DNA of 61,734 bases from Bacteroidales bacterium UBA4788 (GTDB lineage: Bacteria > Bacteroidota > Bacteroidia > Bacteroidales > VadinHA17). Of the stretch, positions 26,682-35,528 are shown piece after piece (position 1 is the first letter of the stretch; each line of letters starts with the position of its first letter). Under the pieces are notes generated by a model that was given only the letters and a program-made list of their open reading frames with translations, had not been told where the DNA came from and ran no database searches. The DNA lies in contig DHGW01000062.1 in the NCBI GenBank assembly GCA_002402965.1, positions 452 to 62,185 of the forward strand, read 5' to 3'. Made by a program: the position numbers and the translations under genes.

Positions 26682-27641
26682 TCAGCTCTTTTTGTAATGT
26701 CTCCCCTGCCAGGTGTCATTCTCTTCGAGTCTCTTCTCAAAGAGCCTGAATATCTCATTGCTGCGCATGTGCCAGTCACGCGGGTCATCCAGAAGCCGTG
26801 GTGGCGCCTCGCCGCTGATACGGTCTATCATGATGCCCGGCGCCAGTCTTTCGGTAAAGGAGATCACCAGGTCAAGGTACTCATCGGGTGTGAACAGGTC
26901 GAACGCAGCAGGGTCCTTTTTGTACTCCCCTGCCATGACCGTGCCCCTGATCAGCTGCAGCTGCCTGATTTTCAGCGATGTCAGTGGCAGGGATGAGATG
27001 ATGTCAGCGCTGTCGGCAATGTGTTTGCGGCTCTCACCGGGGAGTCCGAAGATCAGGTGGGCTCCCACATTCAGACCTCGTGCAGCTGTCTCACAGACAG
27101 CTTTAACTGCTGAGGCAAAGTCGTGCCCCCGGTTAATCCTCTTAAGGGTCTCATCACTGACGGATTCGATCCCGTATTCAATCATAATGAAGTAGTCACG
27201 TGCCATCACTGCCAGCCTGTCGAGCAGCTCGCCGCTGATGCAGTCGGGACGTGTACCGATCACAATTCCTGTGACCGAAGGGTGGTTCAGGGCTTCATCA
27301 TATAACCCGGTCAATTTATCTATACCTGCATATGTGTTTGTATATGCCTGGAAATATGCAATATATCTTTCAACTCGACGGTATCTCCGGCGGTGGAAGG
27401 CGATGCCCTGTTCAATCTGTTCAGTCACACTTTTCACCGGGGTGCAGTAGCCGGGGATGAATGCCTCGTTATTACAGTAAGTGCATCCTCCGTAGCCGAG
27501 TGTGCCGTCGCGGTTAGGGCAGGTGAATCCTGCGTTGATGCTTAGCTTCTGTACCCTTCCGCCGAAGAGGTTTGCGAACCAGTCGGCGTAGGAGTTATAC
27601 CTCCGGGTTGTTCCCCAATCGTATGTTTTGTCTACGCTCAT
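26682..27641 (-). CDS. TIGR01212 family (YhcC-like) radical SAM protein
   Basis: This 319-residue radical SAM enzyme matches the TIGR01212 family. The cluster-binding CxxxCxxC variant lies in NAGFTCPNRDGTLGYGGCTYCNNEAFIPG. The barrel continues with YIAYFQAYTNTYA, IGTRPDCI, MIEYGIESVSDETLKRINRGHD and AHLIFGLPGE. The biochemical function of the family is unsettled. The ATG at 27641 overlaps the addA stop (ATGA), so it is embedded between addA and addB. The frame continues upstream to 27680 but would overlap addA more deeply. Confidence 0.92.
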   Translation of the reverse strand: MSVDKTYDWGTTRRYNSYADWFANLFGGRVQKLSINAGFTCPNRDGTLGYGGCTYCNNEAFIPGYCTPVKSVTEQIEQGIAFHRRRYRRVERYIAYFQAYTNTYAGIDKLTGLYDEALNHPSVTGIVIGTRPDCISGELLDRLAVMARDYFIMIEYGIESVSDETLKRINRGHDFASAVKAVCETAARGLNVGAHLIFGLPGESRKHIADSADIISSLPLTSLKIRQLQLIRGTVMAGEYKKDPAAFDLFTPDEYLDLVISFTERLAPGIMIDRISGEAPPRLLDDPRDWHMRSNEIFRLFEKRLEENDTWQGRHYKKS

Positions 27642-30600
27642 GCCTCTTCGATAATATTTTTCTCGACGTACCAGAGCCACGACCTTACGTTGCCGTACCC
27701 CATCCGGGTCAGTAGTTCGCGGTATGTCGCCGCCTGCTGTCGGTGGCGTGGCGACGGCTCCCCGAATTTATAGTCGACCACTGTTATCCGGCTTTCGTCT
27801 GTCATGACCCTGTCGGGGCGGCGGGTGGCGCCCGAGGGAAGGATGACGGATGCCTCTGTCATCACGTTGCAGGAGCCGTCGAACCAAGTGCGCACCTTCT
27901 CTGAAGAGAGCATCTCCCTTAGGAGGGATACGGTGGCATCACGGCGTAGCAGGGGCAGCAGGCCTTCGGTACAGGCCTGATCAACGGCCTGTTCAATATC
28001 ATCGGTAGTTGTAATATGGCTGAGCAGCTCATGCATCATGATGCCGTAGGCTCTTCCGCCCGGTTCTCCGAGTTTCAGTTCATCCTGAGGGAGGGCTCCG
28101 CCCGTCCTTAGCCTGAGGGAGCCACGCGGCTCGCTGACTGTATATCGGTCCATCTCTATCTGCAGCTCACGTTCCTCCCTGGCCACCGGAGGCAGCTCAC
28201 CGCACTCAATGATCTTAAGGGATTCTGCCTCCCTCCTGATGAAGTTTTCCGGGAGCCGGCCCAGGGCTTCATTGAGGAGGCTGCCTGCATTGGCGCCTCC
28301 GGCAGGCGGTTTAAAAACCTCTGGAACCATGACATACAGTGCATCAACAGCCCTGGTGAATGCCACATACAGCAGGTTAATCCCGTCAAGCCAGTCGGAG
28401 GCTTTTTCCATGCCTGCTTCCCCGGCGAAGAGAGACTCATCGAGCCGGCTGCTCATCTCCGGCAGCACTACCGGCATGGGTGCAAAGGGAGCCGGCACAT
28501 TAGTGACCCAGAGGAGGGGCCTGTTGAATCCGCCCCTCGAGAAATCCCACGAGGCAAAGGGCACGATTACAACCCTGCCCTGCAGGCCTTTCGCCTTATG
28601 GACAGTCATCACGCGCATCGCCTCCTGCCTGTCTGACTGGCTAAGCGTGGTCCTGCTTCCCTCATCATCCCACCACCGTACGAAGGCAGAGATGTCAGAG
28701 CTGTGACGGCCTGACCATGTCAGTATTGTATCCTGGAATGAACTTATGTATGCGATATTTTCACTCTTTTCTCCAAGGCAGAAGCATCGGATCATGTTTT
28801 CCGTCGCGCTGAAGAGAGAGGTATTGCGGAATGATTCGAGCATCTCCTCCCAGCCTGCCGGCAGAGCCTCACCGGTCATCTCCTCCGTATCGCCGGTGTA
28901 GAGCAGTTGCTCATCACGACCTGTTGCCAGGACATATGAGCGCACCATCTGGCTGCGGTTGATCCGACTGCCGGGGTCGGTAAGGTACCTGAGACAAGCT
29001 ATGATAAGTGTTACTGCAGGGTTGCGCTCGAGCTGGAGTGATTCGCCCGAGGTGATCTCATAGTTATATTGCCGGAGCTGATCCGGAGTGCAGGTGGAAC
29101 TGTACTCGAGGATGCGGCTGATGATCTGCTTGCCTTCCTCGTTGGTACGGCAGAGGAAGAGTATCTCATCGGCGCTGTAGCCGTGATCCTGTATCTGCTC
29201 TATCACCGATGGCAGATCACGGAGCACTCTCTCTTTCCATCCCTCATCCTCGCTTTTCGGATAGAGGGTCACTCTCACGAAACCTCCCTTCCTTTTATCA
29301 GTGCCCTTCTGCCAGGAGTCCGAATAGACGTCGCTCAGCCTCAGCCTGTCGAATGCCAGCTTCTCATCGCAGGCAGCCGGGATTGAATCGGGACTGAAGA
29401 GGCTGTTGTTGAAGGTGATGATATTCTCACGGCTCCGGTAGTTGGTGCTGAGGTGTATTGTACGCACGGACTCTTCTCCAAAAGCCTGTGCCGCCTCACT
29501 GTGGATGATGCGCCAGTCACTGTTGCGCCAGCGGTAGATAGACTGCTTGACGTCGCCAACTACAAGGTTATCTCTGCCGCGCGAGAGTGTCTCGGCAATA
29601 AGAGGCCTGAAGTTGTTCCACTGTATACGGGATGTATCCTGAAATTCGTCTATTATAAAATGGTCATACACTGCACCTATCTTCTCATAGATGAACGGTG
29701 TGTCGTCATCGGCTATCAGCCTGCTGATCAGCTCTCCGGAGTCAGACAGCAGAAAGAGGTTCTGTTCATGTGCCTGCTCGCGCACCCTCTCGCTTATGGC
29801 GCCGAGGATGCCGATCACGTGAATTGTTCTCACCTGTGCCAGGGCGGAGACATAGAGGCGATATTCCTTATCAAACCATTCCGAAATTGCGGTCACCGTA
29901 TTGCCAAGTCCTCTGCTCATGGCTTCCCCGAAAGCTCTGGCAACATCAGGTTTGGCTCCTCCGGCAAAATATTTACCCTCCTCAACAGCCTTGATCCATG
30001 CGGAGCCGGGTTTACGGGTATCGCCCTGCGCGTATCTCCTGAGGGCTTCGCCCACTCCTCCCCTGCTCTTTGAGAGGAAATCATCCGGGGTGAGTCCGCA
30101 CTCTGTGAAGATTCTCACTCCGGTGGCTGCAAGGTTCTTCAGTTCCGACTCAAAAATGGTCTTAATGGAATACACACCGGAAGCATACTTTGCCATTACG
30201 CCGTAATCACTTATCTTCTTGAGGTCCTCCGGGCTCAATTGCCGGAAATTTTCGCGGAAGATCTGGTCTGCCACAACCAGGATCTCGCGCCGTATATCCC
30301 ATCCTTTGCTGTCATCGAGACGAGAGGCCACGTAGGATGAGATCCAGTCGAGCAGTTTCATATCAGTTGCAACTTCAGCAAGCAGGCTGTCCACAGCGTC
30401 CGAGAGGAGAGCCTGATGTTCGAGCTCGATTTCGTATCCCGCCGGGATATCTATTTCACGTGCGAAGGCCCTGATCACCCTCTGAAAGAAAGAGTCAATT
30501 GTTCCCACGGTGAACCGTGAGTAGTCCTGCAGTATATTGCCCAATGCCACCGGCGCATTCCTGCGGACAGTGACCGTAGCTGCCTCGCGGTCCGGCCAAA

Positions 30601-30865
30601 GGTCAGGAAAGAACTCGCATAGGTATTCAGTGAATTCTCTCCTCTCGTTCTCACCCTTCTGATTCTCAAGGCCGAGAAGGTGCAGTCTCTTCAGGATACG
30701 GCTCTTCATCTCGGCTGCAGCGGCGTTGGTGAAAGTGACGGCAAGGATATGCCGGTAAGCCGCCGGGTCATGGAGGACCCGTGAGAGGTAGAAAGCAGTG
30801 AGGGCATGAGTCTTTCCGGATCCTGCCGATGCACTGTATTTCAATAGCTTACCTGATGAATTCAT
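27638..30865 (-). CDS. addA: AddA-like UvrD/RecB helicase-nuclease
   Basis: This 1075-residue protein is a superfamily 1 helicase with a C-terminal nuclease. Walker A is YSASAGSGKTHALTAFYLSR. Further motifs are AVTFTNAAAAEMKSRIL (Ia), FIIDEFQDTSRIQW (II), VVGDVKQSIYRWRNSD (III), IHLSTNYRS (IV), VMTVHKAKGLQGRVVIVPF (V) and NLLYVAFTRAVDALYVM (VI). The C-terminal PD-(D/E)XK nuclease contains RPDRVM and ITVVDYKFG. I start it at the MNSSGKLLKY methionine, because the upstream frame overlaps mnmA control sequence and lacks homology. It leads the operon with the radical SAM gene and addB. Confidence 0.92.
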   Translation of the reverse strand: MNSSGKLLKYSASAGSGKTHALTAFYLSRVLHDPAAYRHILAVTFTNAAAAEMKSRILKRLHLLGLENQKGENERREFTEYLCEFFPDLWPDREAATVTVRRNAPVALGNILQDYSRFTVGTIDSFFQRVIRAFAREIDIPAGYEIELEHQALLSDAVDSLLAEVATDMKLLDWISSYVASRLDDSKGWDIRREILVVADQIFRENFRQLSPEDLKKISDYGVMAKYASGVYSIKTIFESELKNLAATGVRIFTECGLTPDDFLSKSRGGVGEALRRYAQGDTRKPGSAWIKAVEEGKYFAGGAKPDVARAFGEAMSRGLGNTVTAISEWFDKEYRLYVSALAQVRTIHVIGILGAISERVREQAHEQNLFLLSDSGELISRLIADDDTPFIYEKIGAVYDHFIIDEFQDTSRIQWNNFRPLIAETLSRGRDNLVVGDVKQSIYRWRNSDWRIIHSEAAQAFGEESVRTIHLSTNYRSRENIITFNNSLFSPDSIPAACDEKLAFDRLRLSDVYSDSWQKGTDKRKGGFVRVTLYPKSEDEGWKERVLRDLPSVIEQIQDHGYSADEILFLCRTNEEGKQIISRILEYSSTCTPDQLRQYNYEITSGESLQLERNPAVTLIIACLRYLTDPGSRINRSQMVRSYVLATGRDEQLLYTGDTEEMTGEALPAGWEEMLESFRNTSLFSATENMIRCFCLGEKSENIAYISSFQDTILTWSGRHSSDISAFVRWWDDEGSRTTLSQSDRQEAMRVMTVHKAKGLQGRVVIVPFASWDFSRGGFNRPLLWVTNVPAPFAPMPVVLPEMSSRLDESLFAGEAGMEKASDWLDGINLLYVAFTRAVDALYVMVPEVFKPPAGGANAGSLLNEALGRLPENFIRREAESLKIIECGELPPVAREERELQIEMDRYTVSEPRGSLRLRTGGALPQDELKLGEPGGRAYGIMMHELLSHITTTDDIEQAVDQACTEGLLPLLRRDATVSLLREMLSSEKVRTWFDGSCNVMTEASVILPSGATRRPDRVMTDESRITVVDYKFGEPSPRHRQQAATYRELLTRMGYGNVRSWLWYVEKNIIEEA

Positions 30866-30942
30866 CTTTTGAAAAATAGTAAAAAAAGTGCCATGAAGAC
30901 GGCCCGCACGGAAGTAGTTTTCAACATATTGAGTTAAAGAAT

Positions 30943-30950
30943 TACCTTTG
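30943..30950 (+). promoter_or_regulatory. -7 promoter element of mnmA, implying a near-leaderless message
   Basis: TACCTTTG matches TAnnTTTG and ends only 4 bases before the GTG start codon of mnmA. Transcription would begin at about the first base of the gene. A clear -33 TTG at 17-23 bases is missing. Confidence 0.5.
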
Positions 30951-30954
30951 CGCC

Positions 30955-32154
30955 GTGAAGAAGAAGGTAATAGTCGGATTGTCAGGTGGAGTCGACTCCA
31001 GTGTGGCAGCATGGCTGCTGAAGGAACAGGGCTATGAGGTTGAAGGGCTTTTCATGATCAACTGGCACGACAGCCGCGGGCTGCTGAAGGGCAATTGTCC
31101 GTATGATGAAGACATAACCTTTGCCGAGATGGTTGCCAGGAAACTGGGAATCAGGCTACGCACTGTCGATCTGAGCGATGAGTATCGCAGGAGGGTTGTG
31201 GATTACATGTTCAGTGAATATGCTGCAGGACGTACTCCCAATCCCGATGTGCTCTGTAACCGTGAGATCAAGTTCGACTCCTTTGCACTTGAGGCGTTGA
31301 AGCACGGAGCTGATTACATTGCCACGGGGCACTACTGCCGTAATGAGCAGGCGGAGACGTCCGGGGGAAGGGTGAACCGCCTGCTTGCAGGTGTTGACCG
31401 CAACAAGGACCAGAGCTATTTCCTCTGCCAGGTCAGCCAGGGACAGCTTGACAATGTGCTCTTTCCGGTGGGGTCACTAACCAAGCCGGAAGTGCGGAAG
31501 ATAGCAACGGATCTTGGGCTGGCCACAGCTGTCAGGAAGGATTCGCAGGGCATCTGCTTTGTCGGCAAGGTAGACCTTCCTGTATTCCTCCAGCAAAAGC
31601 TCGAGGCGCGTAAGGGAAGGGTGATTTATGTGCCCGCTGCCAAAGGTTTCGAAGGCTGGGGTGAAGGGCTGCCAGGCGAGGGCATAAGCAATGAGGATCT
31701 GGCGATGATGGTCAGGGCGCACAGGATGAGCCCCGGCGACGGGGTTACGGCCGGGGTGCACAATGGTGCTCATTTCTATACCGTGGGCCAGCGCAAGGGG
31801 CTCAACCTCGGGGGATACAAAGAGCCTCTCTTTGTGATAGGAACTGATACAGTAAACAATATCGTCTATGTGGGTGAAGGGCAGATGCACCCCGGCCTCT
31901 ACCGCAAGGGACTGCTGATAAAATCTGAGGTTGTACACTGGATAAGACATGACCTGGCCATGAAGACCGGAGAAAGTCGTGATTACATGGTACGCATCCG
32001 TTACCGTCAGCCGCTGCAGCATGCGCGCATCCATGCCCGGGAAGAGGGTTATTACATCATCTTTGAAAAAGACCAGAGGGGAATAACCCCAGGACAGTTT
32101 GCCGCATGGTATGACGGTGAGGAGCTGATGGGTTCAGGAGCAATACATGAATGA
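30955..32154 (+). CDS. mnmA: tRNA-specific 2-thiouridylase MnmA
   Basis: This 399-residue enzyme adds sulfur to U34 of tRNA-Lys, -Glu and -Gln. The PP-loop ATP motif is VGLSGGVDSSVAAWLL. The first catalytic cysteine lies in NPDVLCNREIKF and the second in SQGICFVGKV. The GHYCRN and NKDQSYFLCQV segments are family signatures, and the C-terminal beta-barrel begins near YTVGQRKGLNLGG. The start is GTG at 30955. It diverges from the addA operon. The length is slightly above the E. coli protein because of an insertion around residues 225-265. Confidence 0.96.
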   Translation: MKKKVIVGLSGGVDSSVAAWLLKEQGYEVEGLFMINWHDSRGLLKGNCPYDEDITFAEMVARKLGIRLRTVDLSDEYRRRVVDYMFSEYAAGRTPNPDVLCNREIKFDSFALEALKHGADYIATGHYCRNEQAETSGGRVNRLLAGVDRNKDQSYFLCQVSQGQLDNVLFPVGSLTKPEVRKIATDLGLATAVRKDSQGICFVGKVDLPVFLQQKLEARKGRVIYVPAAKGFEGWGEGLPGEGISNEDLAMMVRAHRMSPGDGVTAGVHNGAHFYTVGQRKGLNLGGYKEPLFVIGTDTVNNIVYVGEGQMHPGLYRKGLLIKSEVVHWIRHDLAMKTGESRDYMVRIRYRQPLQHARIHAREEGYYIIFEKDQRGITPGQFAAWYDGEELMGSGAIHE

Positions 32155-32238
32155 TTTCGGTAAACCGAAAAACATCTTTAAACAATAATTGTTATAGCTC
32201 TGCCGTTATCCTGAATTGTTACGTAAAACCAAGTACCA

Positions 32239-32745
32239 ATGAAAAAACTAATCCTTTCCTTTGTGTTTGTTGCTTTCGCATTTGGAATAAATGCACAGAG
32301 CAATGTAATCAAAACCAATCCTCTCGCCCTGGCTTTCGGAAACTTCAACGCCACCTATGAGAGAGTATTCGGTACCAGCTCCTCTCTCCTCGTCAGGGGG
32401 CAGTACATGTACAAGCTGCTGGGCTCAGATGTAAGCCTCACAGGGTTTGGACTAGGCTACAGGTATTACTTTACTCATGCCAAGAAACCGGTGCCGGGCG
32501 GATTCTACATCAATCCCCAGGTAGCATTTTCATTTGGAAAAATCACAAACGACATGGATGAAGAATACAGCGCCACCACTGTTGGTTTCGGCGCAGAAAT
32601 TGGTTATCAGTGGGTCTGGGAAAGCGGTTTTGTACTGGACCTAGGAATAGGGCCCATGTACACAATTGCCAAAGGAGGGGACAGTGAGAACAGTCTGGAC
32701 GGAATCATGCCAAGCGTCACCCTGGCTATTGGCTACGCATTCTAG
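32239..32745 (+). CDS. Small outer membrane beta-barrel protein
   Basis: This 168-residue protein has a signal peptide (MKKLILSFVFVAFAFGINAQ), then alternating amphipathic strands (VIKTNPLALAFGNFNATYERVF, LLVRGQYMYKLL, GLGYRYYFTHA, GGFYINPQVAFSFGK, VGFGAEIGYQWVW, GFVLDLGIGPMYTI) and a terminal aromatic residue (YAF). This is the pattern of an 8-stranded outer membrane barrel, similar to the DUF3575 group. Function is unknown. It is a single-gene unit with its own strong terminator. Confidence 0.82.
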   Translation: MKKLILSFVFVAFAFGINAQSNVIKTNPLALAFGNFNATYERVFGTSSSLLVRGQYMYKLLGSDVSLTGFGLGYRYYFTHAKKPVPGGFYINPQVAFSFGKITNDMDEEYSATTVGFGAEIGYQWVWESGFVLDLGIGPMYTIAKGGDSENSLDGIMPSVTLAIGYAF

Positions 32746-32771
32746 GGCTGAACACAATACAGAGGATAAGG

Positions 32772-32799
32772 CAGGCGGAGAGATCCGCCTGTTTTTTTT
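32772..32799 (+). terminator. Rho-independent terminator of the barrel gene
   Basis: CAGGCGGA (32772-32779) pairs perfectly with TCCGCCTG (32784-32791) around a GAGA loop, followed by eight T. It is the strongest terminator in the window. Confidence 0.93.
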
Positions 32800-32864
32800 G
32801 GTATAGGCAGAAGGCAGTCTTCAATGACAGCCGTTAATCAATCTGGTTGACTGCCGACATATTT

Positions 32865-32881
32865 GATGCTCGTAGAGCATC
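32865..32881. repeat. GTAG-loop hairpin, isolated copy
   Basis: GATGCTC (32865-32871) pairs with GAGCATC (32875-32881) around a GTA loop. The shape (arm, GTA, arm with GTAG across the loop) matches the tandem hairpins at 46503-46620, and the left flank (ATATTT) is also similar. It lies between two convergent genes, between their two terminators. Confidence 0.55.
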
Positions 32882-32932
32882 TGCCAGATGTTGCCAACAC
32901 TATTGCCTTCCCTGCAATCCGGCTCCTTCGCT

Positions 32933-32957
32933 AAAATGACCCACCGGGTCATTTTTT
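32933..32957. terminator. Bidirectional terminator between the barrel gene and nspC
   Basis: AAAATGACCC (32933-32942) pairs with GGGTCATTTT (32946-32955) around a 3-base loop, with T-rich ends on the plus strand and an A run on the other side. It can end nspC on the minus strand and catch read-through from the left. Confidence 0.8.
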
Positions 32958-32981
32958 CACGCTCGGCCCTCTGTTGCCTGC

Positions 32982-34118
32982 TCAGGATAGTCTGTCGCGG
33001 TAATCACTGTAACCGAACTCCCTGACGAGTCTGAATTTCTGATCTGAGGTCCAGATACCAATGTGCGGATGGGGCACGCCGTTGAAAGTTGTGGTCTTGA
33101 CCATTGTATAGTGGATCATATCCCAGAAGATGATCCTGTCACCAACCTCCAGCTCACGGTGGAACGACCAGTCGCCCATGAAGTCGCCTGAGAGGCAGGA
33201 GTTGCCTCCCATGCGGTAGGCAGGTTTGCCCGGCACCGGATCAAAGGCACCCATTATCACTGGTTTGTAGGGCATCTCGAGGCAGTCTGGCATATGTGCA
33301 GTGAAGGAGACGTCAAGGATTGCCGTTTTGATTCCATCACGGACAATGATATCCTCTACGGTAGCCACCAGTTCACCTGTCTCCCAGGCGAAGGCGCTTC
33401 CAGGCTCCAGGATGAGATGAATATTGTATTTCTCCCTGAAACGTTTCAACAGTCCTATAAGGTGTCCGGTATCGTAATCACGGCGCGTCATCAGATGCCC
33501 GCCACCCATATTAAGCCATTTGAGTTTTGGCAGCAAGTGCCCGAACTTCTCTTCTACCACTGCAAGCACCTTCTCCAGAGTATATGAGTCCGACTCGAAC
33601 AGCACATGGAAATGCAGTCCCTCCACCCCTTCCGGCAGTCCGTCTGCAAGATCGGCGGTTGTGACTCCCAGGCGTGATCCCGGTGAGCAGGGGTTATAGA
33701 TTCCGTGCGCTATCTCCGAGTATTCGGGGTTTATGCGAAGACCGGGAGAAATATGCTTGCCCTCTTTCTGCAGGGCAGGCAGAAATTTCCTGTACTGTGC
33801 CAGCGAGTTGAATGTAATGTGTGAACTGTAACGCAGTATCGTGCCGAACTCCTCCCTGCGGAAGGCAGGTGCGTATGTATGTGCCGGAACTCCCATCTCC
33901 TCGTAGCAGAGCCTGGCCTCGTGAATGGAGCTGGCAGCCGCACCTGAAACATATTCGCGTACAATCGGAAAGACCGACCACATAGCGAAACCCTTGAATG
34001 CAAGTATTATCTCGGCGCCCGAAGCCTGTGCAACATCCCTTATCAGGTTGAGATTCCGCCTAAGCCTCTCCTCGTCAATGACATAGCACGGTGAAGGAAC
34101 CTTCTGGTAATCAATCAT
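32982..34118 (-). CDS. nspC: Carboxynorspermidine/carboxyspermidine decarboxylase
   Basis: This 378-residue PLP enzyme of the alanine-racemase fold removes the carboxyl group from carboxyspermidine or carboxynorspermidine. The N-terminus KVPSPCYVIDEERLRRNL is family-typical, the PLP lysine lies in ILAFKGFAMWSVF, and WLNMGGGHLMTRRDYD plus GGNSCLSGDFMGDW are conserved binding segments. The ATG is 1 base after the stop of the dehydrogenase gene, so the two form an operon. The upstream frame to 34214 would overlap that gene and is rejected. Confidence 0.94.
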   Translation of the reverse strand: MIDYQKVPSPCYVIDEERLRRNLNLIRDVAQASGAEIILAFKGFAMWSVFPIVREYVSGAAASSIHEARLCYEEMGVPAHTYAPAFRREEFGTILRYSSHITFNSLAQYRKFLPALQKEGKHISPGLRINPEYSEIAHGIYNPCSPGSRLGVTTADLADGLPEGVEGLHFHVLFESDSYTLEKVLAVVEEKFGHLLPKLKWLNMGGGHLMTRRDYDTGHLIGLLKRFREKYNIHLILEPGSAFAWETGELVATVEDIIVRDGIKTAILDVSFTAHMPDCLEMPYKPVIMGAFDPVPGKPAYRMGGNSCLSGDFMGDWSFHRELEVGDRIIFWDMIHYTMVKTTTFNGVPHPHIGIWTSDQKFRLVREFGYSDYRDRLS

Positions 34119-34119
34119 A

Positions 34120-35316
34120 TCAGAGTTCGAGGTCAATGTCAAACTTTTCGTGCCACGGCAGGCCGAGGCGAGAGAGTTCAGTGAGGAAGGGATCGGGATC
34201 AAACTGTTCCACATTCCATACGCCGGGTTTCTTCCAGAGACCCTTCATGTACATCATGGCACCCGTTGTTGCAGGTACGCCGGTGGTAAAGCTAACAGCC
34301 TGTGTTCCGGTCTCGCGGTATGCCTCCTCGTGGCTGCAGTTGTTCCATATATAGTAGGTCCGCTCCTTCCCCTGCTTGTCGAGGCCACGGATCCGGCATC
34401 CTATTGAAGTCCATCCTTTGTAGTTCTCACCCAGTTCCCCCGGGTTGGGAAGAACTGCCTTGAGGAATTGTATCGGTATGATCTCCATGCCGTTGTACAT
34501 GACCGGATCGATCCTGGCCATCCCGATGTTCTGTATCACCCTGAGGTGAGTTAGATACTCCTGTCCGAAAGTCATCCAGAAACGGGCCCTGCGGATAGCC
34601 GGGAAGTGTTTAACAAGTGACTCAAGTTCCTCGTGATAAATGAGATATGACTCCTTCGGTCCGATACCCGGGTAGGTCAGCAGCTTGTGAATCTCATGGG
34701 GTTCGGTGTAAATCCATTTGCCATTCTCCCAGTACTTACCCTTCTGTGTCACTTCGCGGATGTTTATCTCGGGATTGAAGTTGGTTGCGAAAGCCTTCCC
34801 GTGGTCGCCCGCGTTACAGTCGACTATATCGAGGCAATGTATCTCACTGAAGTGATGTTTTGCGGCATGGGCGGTGAACACTCCCGTCACTCCCGGGTCG
34901 AAGCCGCAGCCGAGTATTGCGGTCAGCCCTGCTTCGCGGTAGCGGTCGTTGTAAGCCCACTGCCATGAATATTCATATTTAGCCTCTTCGGGCGGTTCAT
35001 AATTGGCCGTGTCAAGATAGGCGACGCCGGTGGCAAGGCATGCTTCCATGATGTTGAGGTCCTGGTACGGCAGAGCCAGGTTGACCACCAGGTCAGGTCT
35101 GAAGGAGCGGATCAACTCAGTCATCTCAGTCACATTGTCGGCATCGACCCTGGCGGTTTGAATCCTGTTGCCGCCGATCCTTTCAGCAATTGCATCGCAC
35201 TTTGATTTGGTGCGGCTGGCCAGTAAAATTTCGTCAAAAACATCAGGCAACTTTGCCATCTTTGTCACAGCCACTGTTCCCACGCCGCCGGCTCCAACAA
35301 CAAGTACCTTTCCCAT
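34120..35316 (-). CDS. Carboxyspermidine dehydrogenase (saccharopine dehydrogenase family)
   Basis: This 398-residue NAD(P)-binding enzyme is of the saccharopine-dehydrogenase type that joins aspartate semialdehyde to putrescine or diaminopropane, giving the substrate of NspC. The Rossmann motif is KVLVVGAGGVGTVAVTKMA, followed by LASRTKSKCDAIAERIG, DLVVNLALPYQDLNIMEACL and GCGFDPGVTGVF. With nspC it forms the alternative spermidine/norspermidine pathway that does not use decarboxylated SAM. The start at 35316 lies 18 bases after a predicted transcription start. The upstream frame to 35418 lacks homology. Confidence 0.92.
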   Translation of the reverse strand: MGKVLVVGAGGVGTVAVTKMAKLPDVFDEILLASRTKSKCDAIAERIGGNRIQTARVDADNVTEMTELIRSFRPDLVVNLALPYQDLNIMEACLATGVAYLDTANYEPPEEAKYEYSWQWAYNDRYREAGLTAILGCGFDPGVTGVFTAHAAKHHFSEIHCLDIVDCNAGDHGKAFATNFNPEINIREVTQKGKYWENGKWIYTEPHEIHKLLTYPGIGPKESYLIYHEELESLVKHFPAIRRARFWMTFGQEYLTHLRVIQNIGMARIDPVMYNGMEIIPIQFLKAVLPNPGELGENYKGWTSIGCRIRGLDKQGKERTYYIWNNCSHEEAYRETGTQAVSFTTGVPATTGAMMYMKGLWKKPGVWNVEQFDPDPFLTELSRLGLPWHEKFDIDLEL

Positions 35317-35338
35317 CACGTTATAATTAGGTTTAATG

Positions 35339-35346
35339 CAAAGGTA
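35339..35346 (-). promoter_or_regulatory. -7 promoter element of the carboxyspermidine operon
   Basis: TACCTTTG on the minus strand matches TAnnTTTG. The upstream region is A-rich with no TTG at standard spacing. The predicted leader is about 18 bases. Confidence 0.5.
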
Positions 35347-35398
35347 ATTTTTTTGGACATTTTTTTGCGGCTCCGGGATGCGGTTAGTATAAAAGTTA

Positions 35399-35406
35399 TA
35401 TTTTTG
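35399..35406 (+). promoter_or_regulatory. -7 promoter element of the CorA-like gene
   Basis: TATTTTTG matches TAnnTTTG. A -33 TTG at normal distance is not seen. If used, it gives a leader of roughly 115-120 bases before the ATG at 35529, unusually long for this genome. Confidence 0.45.
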
Positions 35407-35476
35407 CACTCGTATCAATACAGTTGTCTATTATGGACGATTATCACGCGAGCCGTTTTATTAATTTAGTTCTGCC

Positions 35477-35524
35477 GAGGTAAGCCGGAAGCGGTACCTC
35501 TGTGGAACAAAAAAGAGGAGGTAC
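35477..35524 (+). promoter_or_regulatory. Candidate RNA switch in the CorA leader (three mutually exclusive arms)
   Basis: Arm 1 (GAGGTA, 35477-35482) can pair with arm 2 (TACCTC, 35495-35500), extended by CCG/CGG around a GAAG loop. Arm 2 (GTACCTC, 35494-35500) can instead pair with arm 3 (GAGGTAC, 35518-35524). Arm 3 overlaps the ribosome binding site AGGAGG (35516-35521), which lies 7 bases from the ATG. One fold leaves the site open, the other hides it. The pairings are read from sequence; a regulatory role is inference. Confidence 0.5.
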
Positions 35525-35528
35525 TAGA

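Noticed and set aside
35502..35528. GTG 35502 as the start of the CorA-like gene
   Set aside because: It would place the perfect ribosome binding site inside the coding region. ATG 35529 is correctly spaced from it, and homologs need no extra residues.
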